The notes below the pieces were generated by a model, which was not told the origin of the DNA, did no database searches, and saw only the letters and a program-made list of their open reading frames with translations. DNA of 64,000 bases from Parazoarcus communis (GTDB lineage: Bacteria; Pseudomonadota; Gammaproteobacteria; Burkholderiales; Rhodocyclaceae): contig NZ_CP022187.1 of assembly GCF_003111645.1 (NCBI RefSeq), positions 1-64,000 on the forward strand. Direction: 5' to 3'. Both the position numbers and the translations under genes were made by a program. Shown here piece after piece: positions 28,163-38,336 of this stretch (positions are counted from its first letter, which is position 1; each line of letters starts with the position of its first letter).

Positions 28163-28771
28163 TCAGGGTGCCGGCTGATGCAGGATGGCCTTGCCGTTCT
28201 CCAGCCGTTCGACCTGGGCCAGGGTGGCAACGGGTACGTTCAATGCGGCGATGGACTCATGTCCATGCTTGAAACGCTTTTCGACCACAAAGCCTGCGCC
28301 GAGCACCACCGCTCCTGCCTCGCGGGCCATCTCGACCAGCGCAACTGCGGTACGGCCATTGGAGAGGAAGTCGTCAACGATTACGACGCGCGCACCCGAC
28401 TGGATGTAGCGTTGGGACAGCACGAGCTTGGTTTCGCCGCCCTTGGTCGGCGACGGGATGACACGCGAGATGAAAGGCGATTCGACCTGCGGTGCGTATT
28501 TTTTTGCATACACGAGGGGGACGTTCAGCGCCTGTGCGACGACCAGTCCCGGGGCGATGCCGCTGGCTTCTGCGGTCAGGATCACCGAGGGCTGGTAGGC
28601 GGAGAGACGGCGGGCAAGTTCGCGGCCCAGCTCCATGATGAATGCGGGCTCGATACGGTGGTTCAGAAAATGGTCGATCTTCAGGATCTGGTCACCAATG
28701 ATCGTTGCTTCGCTCTCGATCCGGGATACCAGCGGGCCATAGGGGGCGTTGAGTTCGGTGTAATTGGTCAT
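28163..28771 (-). CDS. xpt: xanthine phosphoribosyltransferase
   Basis: Xpt salvages xanthine with PRPP to form XMP. The 202-residue protein resembles the Bacillus-type enzyme: DQILKIDHFLNHRIEP near residue 27, EASGIAPG near 68, KKYAP and the PRPP loop VVIVDDFLSNGRTA near residue 129. It is divergent from the YhiI-RbbA-YhhJ-type operon, with 231 bp between the start codons. Adenine phosphoribosyltransferase is a less likely alternative because of the N-terminal SDQ/LNH-type pattern. Confidence 0.88.
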   Translation of the reverse strand: MTNYTELNAPYGPLVSRIESEATIIGDQILKIDHFLNHRIEPAFIMELGRELARRLSAYQPSVILTAEASGIAPGLVVAQALNVPLVYAKKYAPQVESPFISRVIPSPTKGGETKLVLSQRYIQSGARVVIVDDFLSNGRTAVALVEMAREAGAVVLGAGFVVEKRFKHGHESIAALNVPVATLAQVERLENGKAILHQPAP

Positions 28772-28884
28772 GTAGCAGGCTCGTGAACGGACGTGCCCCG
28801 AGATTGGGGGGCTGGACGGCGCATTCTAGCGCACGCGGCTTTACCTGCCGACCTGCATCGGAAAAACCACTTTCTGATCAATGT

Positions 28885-28930
28885 TTGATGACCATCAATG
28901 CAGTAATTTGAATAATTCATTCAAATGAAT
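28885..28930 (+). promoter_or_regulatory. palindromic operator cluster, likely for the TetR regulator
   Basis: Three perfect palindromes lie within 46 bp: TTGATG-AC-CATCAA (28885-28898), ATTTGAAT-AATTC-ATTCAAAT (28906-28926) and an overlapping ATTCATT-CA-AATGAAT (28915-28930). Repeated TGAAT/ATTCA half sites in two registers fit TetR-type dimers binding in pairs. The site is 72 bp before the HlyD-type gene, whose operon ends with a TetR gene. Confidence 0.6.
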
Positions 28931-29002
28931 GGCAGCGGATCCCGGTTGGAACACCATGCTTGCCGACCGGGACCGCGTGCCACCCATTCGAGGGGATGCA
29001 TC

Positions 29003-29989
29003 ATGGTTTCCCGTTCTTCTTCGCACAAGTCAGCCTGGCTCGTGCTCGTTCTTGTCCTCGCGCTCGCAGGTGCAGTCGCCGTCTGGCAGGGCATGGCGGC
29101 GTCCGAGTCGCAGCCCAATCTCGTGTCTGGCAACGGTCGTCTTGAGTCGACCTCGTACGACGTCGCAACCCGATTGTCGGGGCGCCTGATGGCGCTCGGC
29201 CCAAAGGAGGGGGATCTTGTTGAGCAGGGTGATGAGCTCGGCCTGATCGACGCCCGCGATTTGCAGGCCCAGTTGCTGCAGTCTGAGGCGCTGGTTCAGC
29301 AGGCCCGACAGACGGCTGCGGAGGCGCGTGCAACCGTACTCCGCTACCAGAGCGAACGTGCCCTCGCGGCGACAACACTGAAGCGCACTCAGGAACTGGT
29401 GGCACGCAAGTTCCTGTCGCCGCAGCGGCTGGACCAGGACCGCAACGCGGTGCAACAGGCCGATGCTGCGCTGGCTGCGAGCCGCCTGCGGGTGGAGGCT
29501 GCAGATGCAGCTGTGCTTGCCGCCGAGGCCAATGTGACCCGCATCCGCAGCAACCTGGATGACGCCCGGCTCCTTGCGCCGGTAAGCGGCCGGGTGCTGT
29601 ACCGGCTTGCCGAACCCGGCGAAGTGCTGGCGTCCGGTGCGCGGGTGCTGACGGTGCTCGATCCGTCTGATGTCTTCATGACCGTATTCGTGCCTGCGGA
29701 GACGGCGGGTCAGGTGCAGCTGGGTGCCGAGGCGCGCCTTCAGGTCGATGCGCTTGGAGCGGAAGCGGTGCCTGCTCGGGTCAGCTTCGTTGCCGAGCGT
29801 GCGCAATTCACGCCGCGTGAGGTCGAAACCCGCAACGAGCGCGAGAAGCTCATGTTCAGGGTCAAGCTCCAGCTTGATGCCGACTGGCTTGCCGCCCATC
29901 CGGACGTGATCAAGCCGGGGATGCCGGCCGTGGGCTGGCTGCGCCTCGATGCCACGCAGCCGTGGCCAGACAGCCTGCCCGCGAGGTAA
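29003..29989 (+). CDS. HlyD-family membrane fusion protein, YhiI-like
   Basis: This is the periplasmic adaptor of an ABC export system. The 328-residue protein has an N-terminal membrane anchor (about residues 11-30), a lipoyl half ([11 protein letters not shown]...), a coiled-coil hairpin (about 90-190, rich in Ala, Gln and Arg) and the second lipoyl half [20 protein letters not shown], then a beta-barrel domain. The frame is open to 28925, but AGGGG at 28991 and the anchor favour the ATG at 29003. It is the first gene of a four-gene operon equivalent to yhiI-rbbA-yhhJ of Escherichia coli plus a regulator. Confidence 0.9.
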   Translation: MVSRSSSHKSAWLVLVLVLALAGAVAVWQGMAASESQPNLVSGNGRLESTSYDVATRLSGRLMALGPKEGDLVEQGDELGLIDARDLQAQLLQSEALVQQARQTAAEARATVLRYQSERALAATTLKRTQELVARKFLSPQRLDQDRNAVQQADAALAASRLRVEAADAAVLAAEANVTRIRSNLDDARLLAPVSGRVLYRLAEPGEVLASGARVLTVLDPSDVFMTVFVPAETAGQVQLGAEARLQVDALGAEAVPARVSFVAERAQFTPREVETRNEREKLMFRVKLQLDADWLAAHPDVIKPGMPAVGWLRLDATQPWPDSLPAR

Positions 29990-29993
29990 TGCC

Positions 29994-32765
29994 ATGTCTG
30001 GCGCACTCCACCAACCCGTTGCCCGCCTGAGCGGCGTCACGCTGCGTTATCGTACGCTGGCCGCGATCGAGGACATCGATCTCGAGGTTCCGGGAGGGTG
30101 CATGGCGGGCTTCATCGGACCGGATGGCGTTGGCAAGTCATCGCTGCTGGCCTTGCTGGCCGGGGCGCGGAAGATCCAGACGGGTGCGGTGGAGGTGCTC
30201 GGTGGCGACATCGGCGATCGTCATTTCCGCAGCCGGGTGCAGCCACGCATTGCCTACATGCCGCAAGGTCTGGGGCGCAATCTGTACCCGACGCTGTCGG
30301 TATTCGAGAACGTCGATTTCTTTGGCCGCCTGTTCGGCCAGGGGGCACATGAGCGCGAGCGTCGCATCACCGAACTGCTCGCGGCGACCGGTCTCTCGGC
30401 TTTCCGCGATCGTCCCGCTGCGAAGCTGTCGGGCGGCATGAAGCAGAAGCTCGGATTGTGCTGCGCGCTGATCCACGATCCCGACCTGTTGATCCTCGAC
30501 GAGCCCACCACGGGTGTCGATCCCTTGTCACGACGTCAGTTCTGGGAACTGATCGACCGTATCCGCCGCGGCCGTCCGGGCATGAGTGTGCTGGTGGCGA
30601 CGGCCTACATGGAAGAGGCTGCGCGCTTCGACTGGCTGGCAGCGATGGATGACGGCAAAGTGCTGGGCTCCGGCAGCCCTGACGCACTGCGCTCCCTGAC
30701 CGGCAAGGACACGCTGGAAGAGGTGTTCATCGCCTTGCTGCCCGAAGCCCGGCGCGGCACGCACCATGCGCTGACGATTCCGCCACGACCGGAGAACGAC
30801 GATAACTGGGTGATCGAGGCCGAAGGCCTGACCCAGCGCTTTGGCGACTTCACTGCCGTCGATCACGTGAGCTTTCGCATCGGCGAGGGCGAGATCTTCG
30901 GCTTTCTCGGCTCCAACGGTTGTGGCAAGACCACGACGATGAAGATGCTCACCGGCCTGCTGCCGCCGAGCGAGGGCAGCGCCCTGCTGTTCGGCAAGGT
31001 CATCGATGCGCGTTCGCTCGAAACCCGCCGCCAGGTCGGCTACATGTCGCAGGCATTCTCGCTGTACGGCGAACTGACGGTACGCCAGAACCTCGATCTG
31101 CATGCGCATCTCTTTCATCTGCCACCCGAGCGGATTGCGTCGCGGGTCGACGGGCTCTTGCAGCGTTTCGGGCTGGAAGAGCAGGCCGACACGGTTTCCG
31201 AGAACCTTCCGCTGGGCATACGTCAGCGCCTGTCGCTCGCCGTCGCAGTGGTGCACGAGCCGCGCCTGCTGATTCTGGACGAGCCCACCTCCGGGGTTGA
31301 TCCGGTGGCGCGCGATGCGTTCTGGGCCTTGCTGATCGAACTCTCGCGCGAGCAGCGCGTGACCATCTTCATCTCCACCCACTTCATGAACGAGGCCGAG
31401 CGCTGTGATCGCATCAGCCTGATGCATGCCGGCCGTGTGCTGGCCAGTGACACGCCGGCAGCACTGAAGGCCGCGCATGCGACCGATACGCTTGAGACCG
31501 CCTTCATCGAGGTGCTGGAGAAGGCGATCGGGCCTGATACGAACGCCGGCGGCGGCGCTCCGGCCGCTGCGGAAGCGGGGGCTGCCGTGGTGGCTCCACC
31601 TGCCGCAGCGGCTTCCGCGGCGAATCACCGGCATGCCGCGTTCAGTCTGAGACGGCTGCTCGGCTATGCCTACCGCGAGATGCTGGAATTGCGTCGCGAT
31701 CCGATCCGTCTCACCTTTGCGTTGCTGGGCTCGGTGTTGCTGATGCTGATCCTCGGTTTCGGCATTACGCTCGATGTCGAAAACCTGCGCTTTGCGGTGC
31801 TCGACCGGGACGATACGCCGGAGAGCCGCATGGTGATCGAGAACATCGGTGGCAGTCGCTACTTCGTCGAGCAGGCGCCGATCCGCGACTCGGACGAACT
31901 CGACCGTCGCATGCAGAGCGGCGAACTCGCACTCGCGCTGGAGATCCCGGCCGGCTTCGGTCGCGACCTTCGCCGTGGCGACGTTCCCAGCCTCGCGGCG
32001 TGGATCGACGGTGCCATGCCGTTCCGTGGCGAGACCTTGCGCGGCTATGTGATCGGCCTGCACGCGCAGACCATGACCGAGCTGGTTGCCAGCCGCACCG
32101 GCCGCGTTCCGGTGTCCTTGCCGGTGAGCATCGAAACCCGCTACCGCTACAACCAGGACTTCAAGAGCCTGAATGCGATGGTGCCGGCCGTGATTCCGCT
32201 GCTGCTGGTGTTCATTCCGGCCATCCTGACCGCATTGTCGGTGGTGCGCGAGAAGGAACTGGGCTCCATCACCAATCTCTACGTCACCCCGGTGACCCGG
32301 CTCGAGTTTCTGCTCGGCAAGCAGCTGCCCTATATCGGACTTTCGATGGTCAGCTTTTTCGGCCTGGTGCTGCTGGCAGTGCTGGTGTTTCAGGTGCCGG
32401 TCAAGGGCAGCGTACTGCTGCTGTCCGCTGCGGCGCTGATCTACGTCACCGCGACCACCGGGATCGGCTTGCTGGTGTCGAGCTTCACCCGCACCCAGAT
32501 TGCAGCGCTTGCGGCCACCGCGATCCTGACCATGCTGCCGACCATCCAGTTTGCCGGCCTCACCGATCCGGTGACTTCGCTCGACGGCTTCGGCCGGGTG
32601 GTGGGTGAGTTGTGGCCGGCAACCTATTTTCTGCTGATCAGCCGCGGCATCTTCACCAAGGATCTGGGGCTCGCCAGCCTGCAGGCGCCGATCGGCATGC
32701 TGATGCTGTTCGTGCCGGTCCTGATCGGGCTGTGCGTGCTCTTGCTCCGCAAGCAGGAGGATTGA
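29994..32765 (+). CDS. rbbA: RbbA-type ABC transporter, two ATPase domains fused to permease
   Basis: This 923-residue protein joins two nucleotide-binding domains to an ABC-2 membrane domain. NBD1 has Walker [10 protein letters not shown] (about 41-49), signature LSGGMKQKL (about 145) and [16 protein letters not shown]2 has GSNGCGKTT (about 306), a non-canonical signature LPLGIRQRL (about 405) and [13 protein letters not shown]. An Ala/Pro-rich linker (about 512-550) leads to a membrane part with one helix near 565-585 and five or so after 725. This layout matches Escherichia coli RbbA, reported as a ribosome-bound ATPase, though here it sits with a fusion protein and a permease, which suggests export. 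It starts 4 bp after the HlyD gene. Confidence 0.87.
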   Translation: MSGALHQPVARLSGVTLRYRTLAAIEDIDLEVPGGCMAGFIGPDGVGKSSLLALLAGARKIQTGAVEVLGGDIGDRHFRSRVQPRIAYMPQGLGRNLYPTLSVFENVDFFGRLFGQGAHERERRITELLAATGLSAFRDRPAAKLSGGMKQKLGLCCALIHDPDLLILDEPTTGVDPLSRRQFWELIDRIRRGRPGMSVLVATAYMEEAARFDWLAAMDDGKVLGSGSPDALRSLTGKDTLEEVFIALLPEARRGTHHALTIPPRPENDDNWVIEAEGLTQRFGDFTAVDHVSFRIGEGEIFGFLGSNGCGKTTTMKMLTGLLPPSEGSALLFGKVIDARSLETRRQVGYMSQAFSLYGELTVRQNLDLHAHLFHLPPERIASRVDGLLQRFGLEEQADTVSENLPLGIRQRLSLAVAVVHEPRLLILDEPTSGVDPVARDAFWALLIELSREQRVTIFISTHFMNEAERCDRISLMHAGRVLASDTPAALKAAHATDTLETAFIEVLEKAIGPDTNAGGGAPAAAEAGAAVVAPPAAAASAANHRHAAFSLRRLLGYAYREMLELRRDPIRLTFALLGSVLLMLILGFGITLDVENLRFAVLDRDDTPESRMVIENIGGSRYFVEQAPIRDSDELDRRMQSGELALALEIPAGFGRDLRRGDVPSLAAWIDGAMPFRGETLRGYVIGLHAQTMTELVASRTGRVPVSLPVSIETRYRYNQDFKSLNAMVPAVIPLLLVFIPAILTALSVVREKELGSITNLYVTPVTRLEFLLGKQLPYIGLSMVSFFGLVLLAVLVFQVPVKGSVLLLSAAALIYVTATTGIGLLVSSFTRTQIAALAATAILTMLPTIQFAGLTDPVTSLDGFGRVVGELWPATYFLLISRGIFTKDLGLASLQAPIGMLMLFVPVLIGLCVLLLRKQED

Positions 32766-32768
32766 GTC

Positions 32769-33908
32769 ATGGCTGAAATCCGTCGTGGCCGGCTGGCAAA
32801 CATCGGTCGCCTGGGCGTCAAGGAGCTGCGCAGCCTCGCGGCCGACCGCATCCTGCTCATTGTGATCGTATGGGCTTTCACCGTCGGGCTTTACGTTGCG
32901 GCGACCGGCATGTCGCGCGAACTTCACAACGCGCCGGTTGCGGTCGTCGATGAAGATGGTTCGCAGCTGTCGGCACAGATTGTCGACGCACTCTATCCAC
33001 CGTACTTCCGTGTGCCGCAGCTGATCGACTCGAGCAGGATGGACGAGGGGCTCGATCGTGGCGAGTACTCGTTTGCGATCGTGATTCCTGCTCACTTTCA
33101 GCGCGATCTGGTGGCTGGCCGGCAGCCGGTGATACAGCTCAACATCGACGCCACCATCATGTCGCAGTCCTTCATCGGCTCGGGCTACATCCAGAGCATC
33201 ATTGCCGGCGAGGTGCTCAATTTCGTCGGTCATGGCGCGAAGGTGAGTGCGGCGTCGCCGGTCGAGCTGCTGCCGCGGGTGCGCTTCAATCCCAACCTGA
33301 ACGGCATGTGGTTTGGCGGCATGATGGAGGTGATCAACAACATCACCATGCTGTCCATCATTCTGGTGGGCGCCGCCTTCATCCGCGAGCGCGAGCACGG
33401 CACGCTGGAGCACCTGCTGGTGATGCCGCTGAGTGCGTTCGAGATCATGGTGGCCAAGGTCTGGGCCAACGGGCTTGTGGTGCTGCTGGCCGCAAGTGTC
33501 GGGCTGCTCGTGGTGGTGCATCGCCTGCTCGAGGTGCCGATCGCGGGCTCGGTTCCCCTGTTCCTGCTGGCTGCGGCGCTCTATCTCTTTTCAACCGCGT
33601 CGATCGGCATCTTTCTCGGCACGCTTGCACGCTCGATGCCGCAGTTCGGTTTGCTGATCATCCTGGTGATCATCCCCCTGCAACTGCTGTCGGGCGGGGT
33701 GACACCGCAGGAGAGCATGCCCGAGCTGGTGCAGCAGGTGATGACGGTCGCACCGACGCCGCATTTCATCAAGCTCGCGCAAGGGGTGCTTTACCGCGGA
33801 GCAGGCTTTGAGGCGGTGTGGCCACAGTTTCTGGCGATCGGCGTGATTGGCGCCGTGTTCTTTGCGGCCGCCCAGCATCGCTTCCGCAAGTCGGTGACAC
33901 AGGGCTGA
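32769..33908 (+). CDS. ABC-2 type permease, YhhJ-like
   Basis: This 379-residue membrane protein has one N-terminal helix (about 27-47), a large periplasmic domain (about 50-175) and five helices at the C-terminal end, the standard ABC-2 exporter plan. FIREREHGTLEHLLVMPLSAFEI and LSGGVTPQESMPE are typical of the YhhJ/YbhR group. It starts 3 bp after the RbbA-type gene and likely pairs with that protein's membrane domain. The substrate cannot be read from sequence; related systems export drugs or cationic compounds. Confidence 0.9.
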   Translation: MAEIRRGRLANIGRLGVKELRSLAADRILLIVIVWAFTVGLYVAATGMSRELHNAPVAVVDEDGSQLSAQIVDALYPPYFRVPQLIDSSRMDEGLDRGEYSFAIVIPAHFQRDLVAGRQPVIQLNIDATIMSQSFIGSGYIQSIIAGEVLNFVGHGAKVSAASPVELLPRVRFNPNLNGMWFGGMMEVINNITMLSIILVGAAFIREREHGTLEHLLVMPLSAFEIMVAKVWANGLVVLLAASVGLLVVVHRLLEVPIAGSVPLFLLAAALYLFSTASIGIFLGTLARSMPQFGLLIILVIIPLQLLSGGVTPQESMPELVQQVMTVAPTPHFIKLAQGVLYRGAGFEAVWPQFLAIGVIGAVFFAAAQHRFRKSVTQG

Positions 33909-33924
33909 ATGGGGAGGACGGATC

Positions 33925-34578
33925 ATGAGCGCGAATGACAGGGCCCTGCCGGAGGTTCCCGGCGAAGCGACCCGTGCGCGGCTGGTTGCGGCCGGGCTCG
34001 AGCTCTTTGGCGGCGTTGGCTACGAGGCCGTCACCACGCGTTTGCTGGCAGCGCGCGCCGGGGTGAATCAGGCTGCGATTCCGTATCACTTCGGTGGCAA
34101 GCAGGGCGTCTATCTGGCGGTTGCCCAGCATCTGTGCGACACCAATGGCGACAGGATCAGGCAGGCGATCGCGACTGCACGCGCGGGGCTTGATGCGCCT
34201 GACGCGGATGTCGGGACCTTGCTCGCCGATTTCATCGTCGCCTGTGTCGATATCGTTGCCGGCAGCGAGCAAGGGCTGCTGCATTATGCGTTCTTCGTGC
34301 GCGAGCAACTGGCGCCTTCGGCCGCCTTCGACATGATATTCGACCAGATGCTGCTTCCGGTCCATCAGCTGGTCTGCGATCTCGTTGCCCGACTCAAGGG
34401 GTTGCCGCCGGATGCAGAGGCGACCATGTTGCTCGCACATGCCTTCCTCGCCCAGGTGTCTGGCTTCGTGACCGGGCGGCGCCTGCTCCAGCGCCGTCTG
34501 CAGGTGGAAACGCTTGATCTCACAGCGGTTCTTGACACGGTTCGCTACTTTTCGATTGCTGCAGCGCGTGGCCTCTAA
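33925..34578 (+). CDS. TetR-family regulator, CecR-like
   Basis: This 217-residue repressor has an N-terminal TetR helix-turn-helix (about 16-62: RLVAAGLELFGGVGYEAVTTRLLAARAGV...IPYHFGGKQGVY, given in pieces) and a C-terminal ligand domain with REQLAPSAAFDMIFDQ, the pattern of CecR (YbiH) and DUF1956-type proteins. In Escherichia coli CecR controls ABC exporter genes of a related kind. It is the last gene of the export operon, 16 bp after the permease, so it probably represses its own operon through the palindromes at 28885-28930. Confidence 0.87.
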   Translation: MSANDRALPEVPGEATRARLVAAGLELFGGVGYEAVTTRLLAARAGVNQAAIPYHFGGKQGVYLAVAQHLCDTNGDRIRQAIATARAGLDAPDADVGTLLADFIVACVDIVAGSEQGLLHYAFFVREQLAPSAAFDMIFDQMLLPVHQLVCDLVARLKGLPPDAEATMLLAHAFLAQVSGFVTGRRLLQRRLQVETLDLTAVLDTVRYFSIAAARGL

Positions 34579-34704
34579 GGCAGGAAAACGGCCAGACTTA
34601 CCCTTCAGATCCGCAGATGACGCCCCATTCCGGGCTGCTATTCTGAGCACACTGCCGCCATGCGCATATTGCGTCATGGTGCGCCGACTGCAGGAGCGCA
34701 CGCC

Positions 34705-36729
34705 GTGGATATACTGTTTCGTCCCGTGATGGGGCTGCTTGATCGATTTCGCTACCCTTGGAAGTTCGCGATCATCGCCCTCGTCTGTGCGCTGGGGACA
34801 GCGGTGCTGCTGTCGCAGGTGTACGTTGGCCTGCGTCAGAACATCTCCTTTACCGAGCGTGAGGTTTCCGGTCTCGGTGTGCTCGACAAGGCCTATTCGG
34901 TACTCGTGCTGAGTCAGCAGCACCGCGGCCTGTCGGCCGGCGTGCTCGGCGGGAGCGAAGCGCTGAGACCGCAACTGGCGGAGAAGGCCCTTGGCGTGCA
35001 GGACGCGATGGCCGCAGTCGATGCGGAGCTCGGGCGCATGCCCGAATGGGATGTCCTGCAGGCGCGGTGGCGAGCAATTCGCAAGGACCTGCAGGCACTG
35101 CTCGTGGACGGCCTGCAGTTGCCGGCGTCCGACAATTTTCGCGCCCATTCGCAGGCCATCGAGGGCATGCTCGGCTGGATCGGTGACATCGGCGATGCGT
35201 CCAATCTTTCCCTCGACCCGGAAGGCGCCACCTACAACCTGATCGACCCGATGCTGCACTCGGTCCCCGATCTCACCGAACGCCTCGGGCGCCTGCGCGG
35301 ACGGGCGACCGGGATCATTGCCCGTGGGGTGCTGATGCCGGGTGACGAACGTCATGTTGTGGCGCAACTGGCCGAACTCGCGATGACCGAGGCTCAGTTG
35401 CGCGACCGCCTCGGACGTGCGTTACGCGACAACACTTCGCTGAAGGGATCGCTAGGCGCTGCGCTCGAACAGGTCGAGGCCGGTGTCGGACGCTTCCGCG
35501 ATGCCGCGCAGACCGAGGTGCTGGAGCAGGGCTTCGGGGTGGCACCGGCGGAATTCTTCAACATCGGAACCGGCGCGATCGATGTCGTGCTCAAGCACTA
35601 CCGGGAGTCCCTGCGCCCTGAGGCCGAGCGCCTGCTGCTTGAGCGTCTCGACCGGCTGTGGAACAAGCTCTACTTCGAGGTTGCGGTCGCAGCGGTCGCG
35701 CTGCTCCTTGCCGGCTACCTCCTTTTCGGGATCTATTTTTCGATTCTGCGCTCGGTGCGCGAGCTCAATCTGGGCGCGAAGCAGCTTTCAGGTGGTGATT
35801 ACCGCACGCGCGTGTCCTTCAGTGCCAGGGATGAACTGCTTGACGTGGCCGACGCATTCAATGCGATTGCAAAGGATGTCGGGGGCCTGATCGGCGAAAT
35901 TCAGCGCGGCGGGGAACGGCTCGTGCGTGCATCCTCCGAGATGTCGGATGCGGCCAGGAATGTGGCGGCCGGCTCTTCGTCGCAGAGCGAGGCGGCCACC
36001 GGCATGGCGGCGGCAATCGAGGAGATGACGGTCGGGATCGACGAGATCTCGCGCCACGCGGCGACTGCGCAAGGCCTTGCGGAGACCTCCGATCAGCTCT
36101 CCACCGATGGCGGCGAGGTCATGCGGAAGACCGTGAGCGAGATGGAGCGGATTGCCGAGGCCGTGCATTCATCGGCCGCGGTCATCGGCGAGCTGGGTGA
36201 GAAGGCGCGGCAGATCGGTTCCATGGTCGTCGTCATCAAGCAGATCGCGGATCAGACCAACCTGCTTGCGCTCAACGCCGCAATCGAGGCGGCGCGTGCG
36301 GGCGAGAGCGGGCGCGGCTTCGCGGTGGTTGCCGACGAAGTGCGCAAGCTGGCCGAGCGCACCGCGGCGGCGACCGAAGAGATTACCGAGATGGCTTCGT
36401 CGATCGGTCAGGGCACGGAAAACGCGGTCGATTCGATGCAGGCCGGCGTGGCCCGCGTGCGCGACGGGGCTGAACTGACGACCCGCGCGGGTCAGTCGAT
36501 GGCTCAGATCAACGATGGGGCGCGTGAGGTCCTGCGCGCAGTGAGCGATATCTCGCTTGCGCTGCGCGAACAAAGCAGTGCGAGTGCCGAAATTGCCCGC
36601 AATGTGGAGCGCATCGCCCAGCGGGCCGAGGACAACAGTGCCGCAGTGAGCGATACGGCAAACACCGCGGCGTCACTGCGCACGCTGGCGACCGAACTCG
36701 AACAGAAGGTGGTGCGCTTCAAGGTCTGA
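34705..36729 (+). CDS. methyl-accepting chemotaxis protein
   Basis: This 674-residue chemoreceptor has a first membrane helix (about 19-40), a periplasmic helical domain (about 45-320), a second helix (about 326-348), a HAMP domain (about 350-400) and a cytoplasmic signalling domain whose tip is [20 protein letters not shown] near residue 514. The periplasmic [13 protein letters not shown] resembles NIT-type sensing domains, but that is uncertain. There is no C-terminal pentapeptide for CheR. I chose the GTG at 34705 because AGGAG lies 8 bp upstream; ATG codons at 34660 and 34729 are alternatives. The ligand is unknown. Confidence 0.9.
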   Translation: MDILFRPVMGLLDRFRYPWKFAIIALVCALGTAVLLSQVYVGLRQNISFTEREVSGLGVLDKAYSVLVLSQQHRGLSAGVLGGSEALRPQLAEKALGVQDAMAAVDAELGRMPEWDVLQARWRAIRKDLQALLVDGLQLPASDNFRAHSQAIEGMLGWIGDIGDASNLSLDPEGATYNLIDPMLHSVPDLTERLGRLRGRATGIIARGVLMPGDERHVVAQLAELAMTEAQLRDRLGRALRDNTSLKGSLGAALEQVEAGVGRFRDAAQTEVLEQGFGVAPAEFFNIGTGAIDVVLKHYRESLRPEAERLLLERLDRLWNKLYFEVAVAAVALLLAGYLLFGIYFSILRSVRELNLGAKQLSGGDYRTRVSFSARDELLDVADAFNAIAKDVGGLIGEIQRGGERLVRASSEMSDAARNVAAGSSSQSEAATGMAAAIEEMTVGIDEISRHAATAQGLAETSDQLSTDGGEVMRKTVSEMERIAEAVHSSAAVIGELGEKARQIGSMVVVIKQIADQTNLLALNAAIEAARAGESGRGFAVVADEVRKLAERTAAATEEITEMASSIGQGTENAVDSMQAGVARVRDGAELTTRAGQSMAQINDGAREVLRAVSDISLALREQSSASAEIARNVERIAQRAEDNSAAVSDTANTAASLRTLATELEQKVVRFKV

Positions 36730-36740
36730 ACGGGCTTGCG

Positions 36741-36822
36741 TCGGGTGTCTTGCGTTGGGTGTCTTGCGTCAGAGACCCTGGGTCAGAGGTCGTGGGACAG
36801 ATCTCGTGGGTCAGGACGTGCG
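36741..36822. repeat. degenerate 14-bp tandem repeat
   Basis: TCGGGTGTCTTGCG and TTGGGTGTCTTGCG (36741-36768, 13 of 14 identical) are followed in the same period by CGTCAGAGACCCTG, GGTCAGAGGTCGTG, GGACAGATCTCGTG and GGTCAGGACGTGCG with slightly shifted phase. The array fills the gap after the chemoreceptor gene and runs into the last codons of the terB-like gene on the other strand. Confidence 0.6.
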
Positions 36823-37284
36823 TGTGCTCGCGCGCGCGCGTTGCTTGGCGCTGATGTAGTCGGCATGCGACACGTGCAGCAGGTCGGCGATCTTGCGCAT
36901 CAGGTGGTTCTCGTGATTGCTGAGATGGCCGTCGGCGTAGGTGATCTCCCACATCAGTTCGATCACGCGGGCCTTTTCCCCGGCGTCGAAGCCATTGTTG
37001 ATGCGTGAGGTGAAGCGGTGAAAATCCACCGCCTCGCTCGACGCGGTTTCGGCGAGTTCGAGCAGGCGTGCGCGCTCGTCGCCGCCCAGCCCGAAGCGCT
37101 TGCCGAGTGCGGAAAGAATTGCTGCGCGTTCAGTTTCATCCACCTCGGCATCGCTGCGCATTACTTCCACCAGCAGCACGGCGGTGGCCAGTTGCAGCGT
37201 ATGTTCGTCGTGACCGCCGACCGCGCCCTCGCTGGCCGGTGCGAAGCTGTTGAAGAGGTCTTTCAGCGTGCGAAGCATTGTCAT
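36811..37284 (-). CDS. TerB-like protein
   Basis: This 157-residue soluble helical protein has the TerB/DjlA-type core: TAVLLVEVMRSDAEVDETERAAI near residue 33, then LMWEITYADGHLSNHENHLMRKIADLLHV near residue 109. The two acidic motifs (MRSDAEVDE and YADGHLSNHE) form a metal-binding site in TerB. The family is linked to tellurite resistance and stress but the precise role is unknown. It lies last in a minus-strand set after nfeD and the SPFH gene. The final residues are encoded in the 14-bp repeat. Confidence 0.85.
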   Translation of the reverse strand: MTMLRTLKDLFNSFAPASEGAVGGHDEHTLQLATAVLLVEVMRSDAEVDETERAAILSALGKRFGLGGDERARLLELAETASSEAVDFHRFTSRINNGFDAGEKARVIELMWEITYADGHLSNHENHLMRKIADLLHVSHADYISAKQRARASTRTS

Positions 37285-37391
37285 GTCCGTTTGGAATACA
37301 GGAAGGCAGAGCGCATTGTGCCCGCAGAGGTTCCTGTGGCCGGCGTTCTTTCCCGCTGGAAATTGACGCGAGCCACGGTGCGGGCCTGAAA

Positions 37392-38255
37392 TCAGCTGCG
37401 CATGCCAACCTTGCCGACGAGTCCGCGCAGGGTTTCCTGCAGGTCCGCCGGGAGTACGACGACCTTCGCATTGCTCGATTCGCTGAGGCTTTCCATGGCC
37501 GCAATGTACTTCTCGCCAAGCAGGTACAGCATTGGCGTGGTCTGGTCGCCGATCGAGTTGCTTACGCGACGGATCGACTCGGCCGACGCTTCGGCCAGCA
37601 TCACCTGGGCGCTGGCATCGCGCTTTGCGGCTTCAAGACGGGCTTCAGCCTCGAGAATCGCCGCCTGCTTGGCGCCCTCGGCCTTCGTCACCGCAGCCTT
37701 TCGTTCGCGTTCTGCCGCAGCCTGCATTTCCATGGCGCGCTGCATCGAATCGGACGGGTTGATGTCCTGGATCTCGACCGACTTCACCGTCAGGCCCCAG
37801 TCCACCGCTTCGTCGGCGATGCTCTCGCGCAGGCGGGTCTTGATCTTGTCGCGCGAGGACAGCGCCTCGTCGAGTTCCATCTCGCCGACGATCGAGCGCA
37901 GCGTGGTCATGATCAGGTTACGGATGGCCTCGGAGAAATCAGTGACGCCATACACCGCCTTCACCGGGTCGGTGATCTTCACGAAGGCAATGGCGTTCGT
38001 GCGGATCACCGCGTTGTCGCGGGTGATGACCTCCTGTTCCTGTACGTCGAGGATGAGATCCTTGGTAATCAGCTTGTAGGCGACGTTGTCGAGGTAGGGA
38101 ATGAGGATGTTGAGGCCGGGGCGCAGGGTGCCGTAGTACTTGCCCAGACGCTCGACGACCCATTCTTCGCCCTGCGGCACGAGGCGGACGCCCTTGGCGA
38201 TGGTGATGACGACAAAAACCAGTAGTGCCAGCGCAATTGCCAGACCCGATGTCAT
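37392..38255 (-). CDS. SPFH/stomatin-family membrane protein, paraslipin/QmcA type
   Basis: This 287-residue protein has a single N-terminal membrane helix (residues 3-21), an SPFH domain (RLVPQGEEWVVERLGKYYGTLRPGLN onward to about residue 180) and a helical stretch rich in Ala, Glu and Arg (about 180-240) that oligomerises. Such proteins form large rings that organise membrane microdomains. It follows an NfeD gene by 81 bp on the same strand; SPFH-NfeD pairs are a standing partnership. No protease motif is present. Confidence 0.92.
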   Translation of the reverse strand: MTSGLAIALALLVFVVITIAKGVRLVPQGEEWVVERLGKYYGTLRPGLNILIPYLDNVAYKLITKDLILDVQEQEVITRDNAVIRTNAIAFVKITDPVKAVYGVTDFSEAIRNLIMTTLRSIVGEMELDEALSSRDKIKTRLRESIADEAVDWGLTVKSVEIQDINPSDSMQRAMEMQAAAERERKAAVTKAEGAKQAAILEAEARLEAAKRDASAQVMLAEASAESIRRVSNSIGDQTTPMLYLLGEKYIAAMESLSESSNAKVVVLPADLQETLRGLVGKVGMRS

Positions 38256-38336
38256 GAATGCTTACTCCGTGTGTTGTATGTCCGGGTGCGGGCGCGTCGG
38301 GGGTGTCGCGGGTGCGACGCACGCGTCCGCCGGTGA

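Noticed and set aside
30528-33521. 997-codon open frame antisense to the RbbA-type and permease genes
   Set aside because: Shadow frame of codon-biased GC-rich genes; no start signal or motif.
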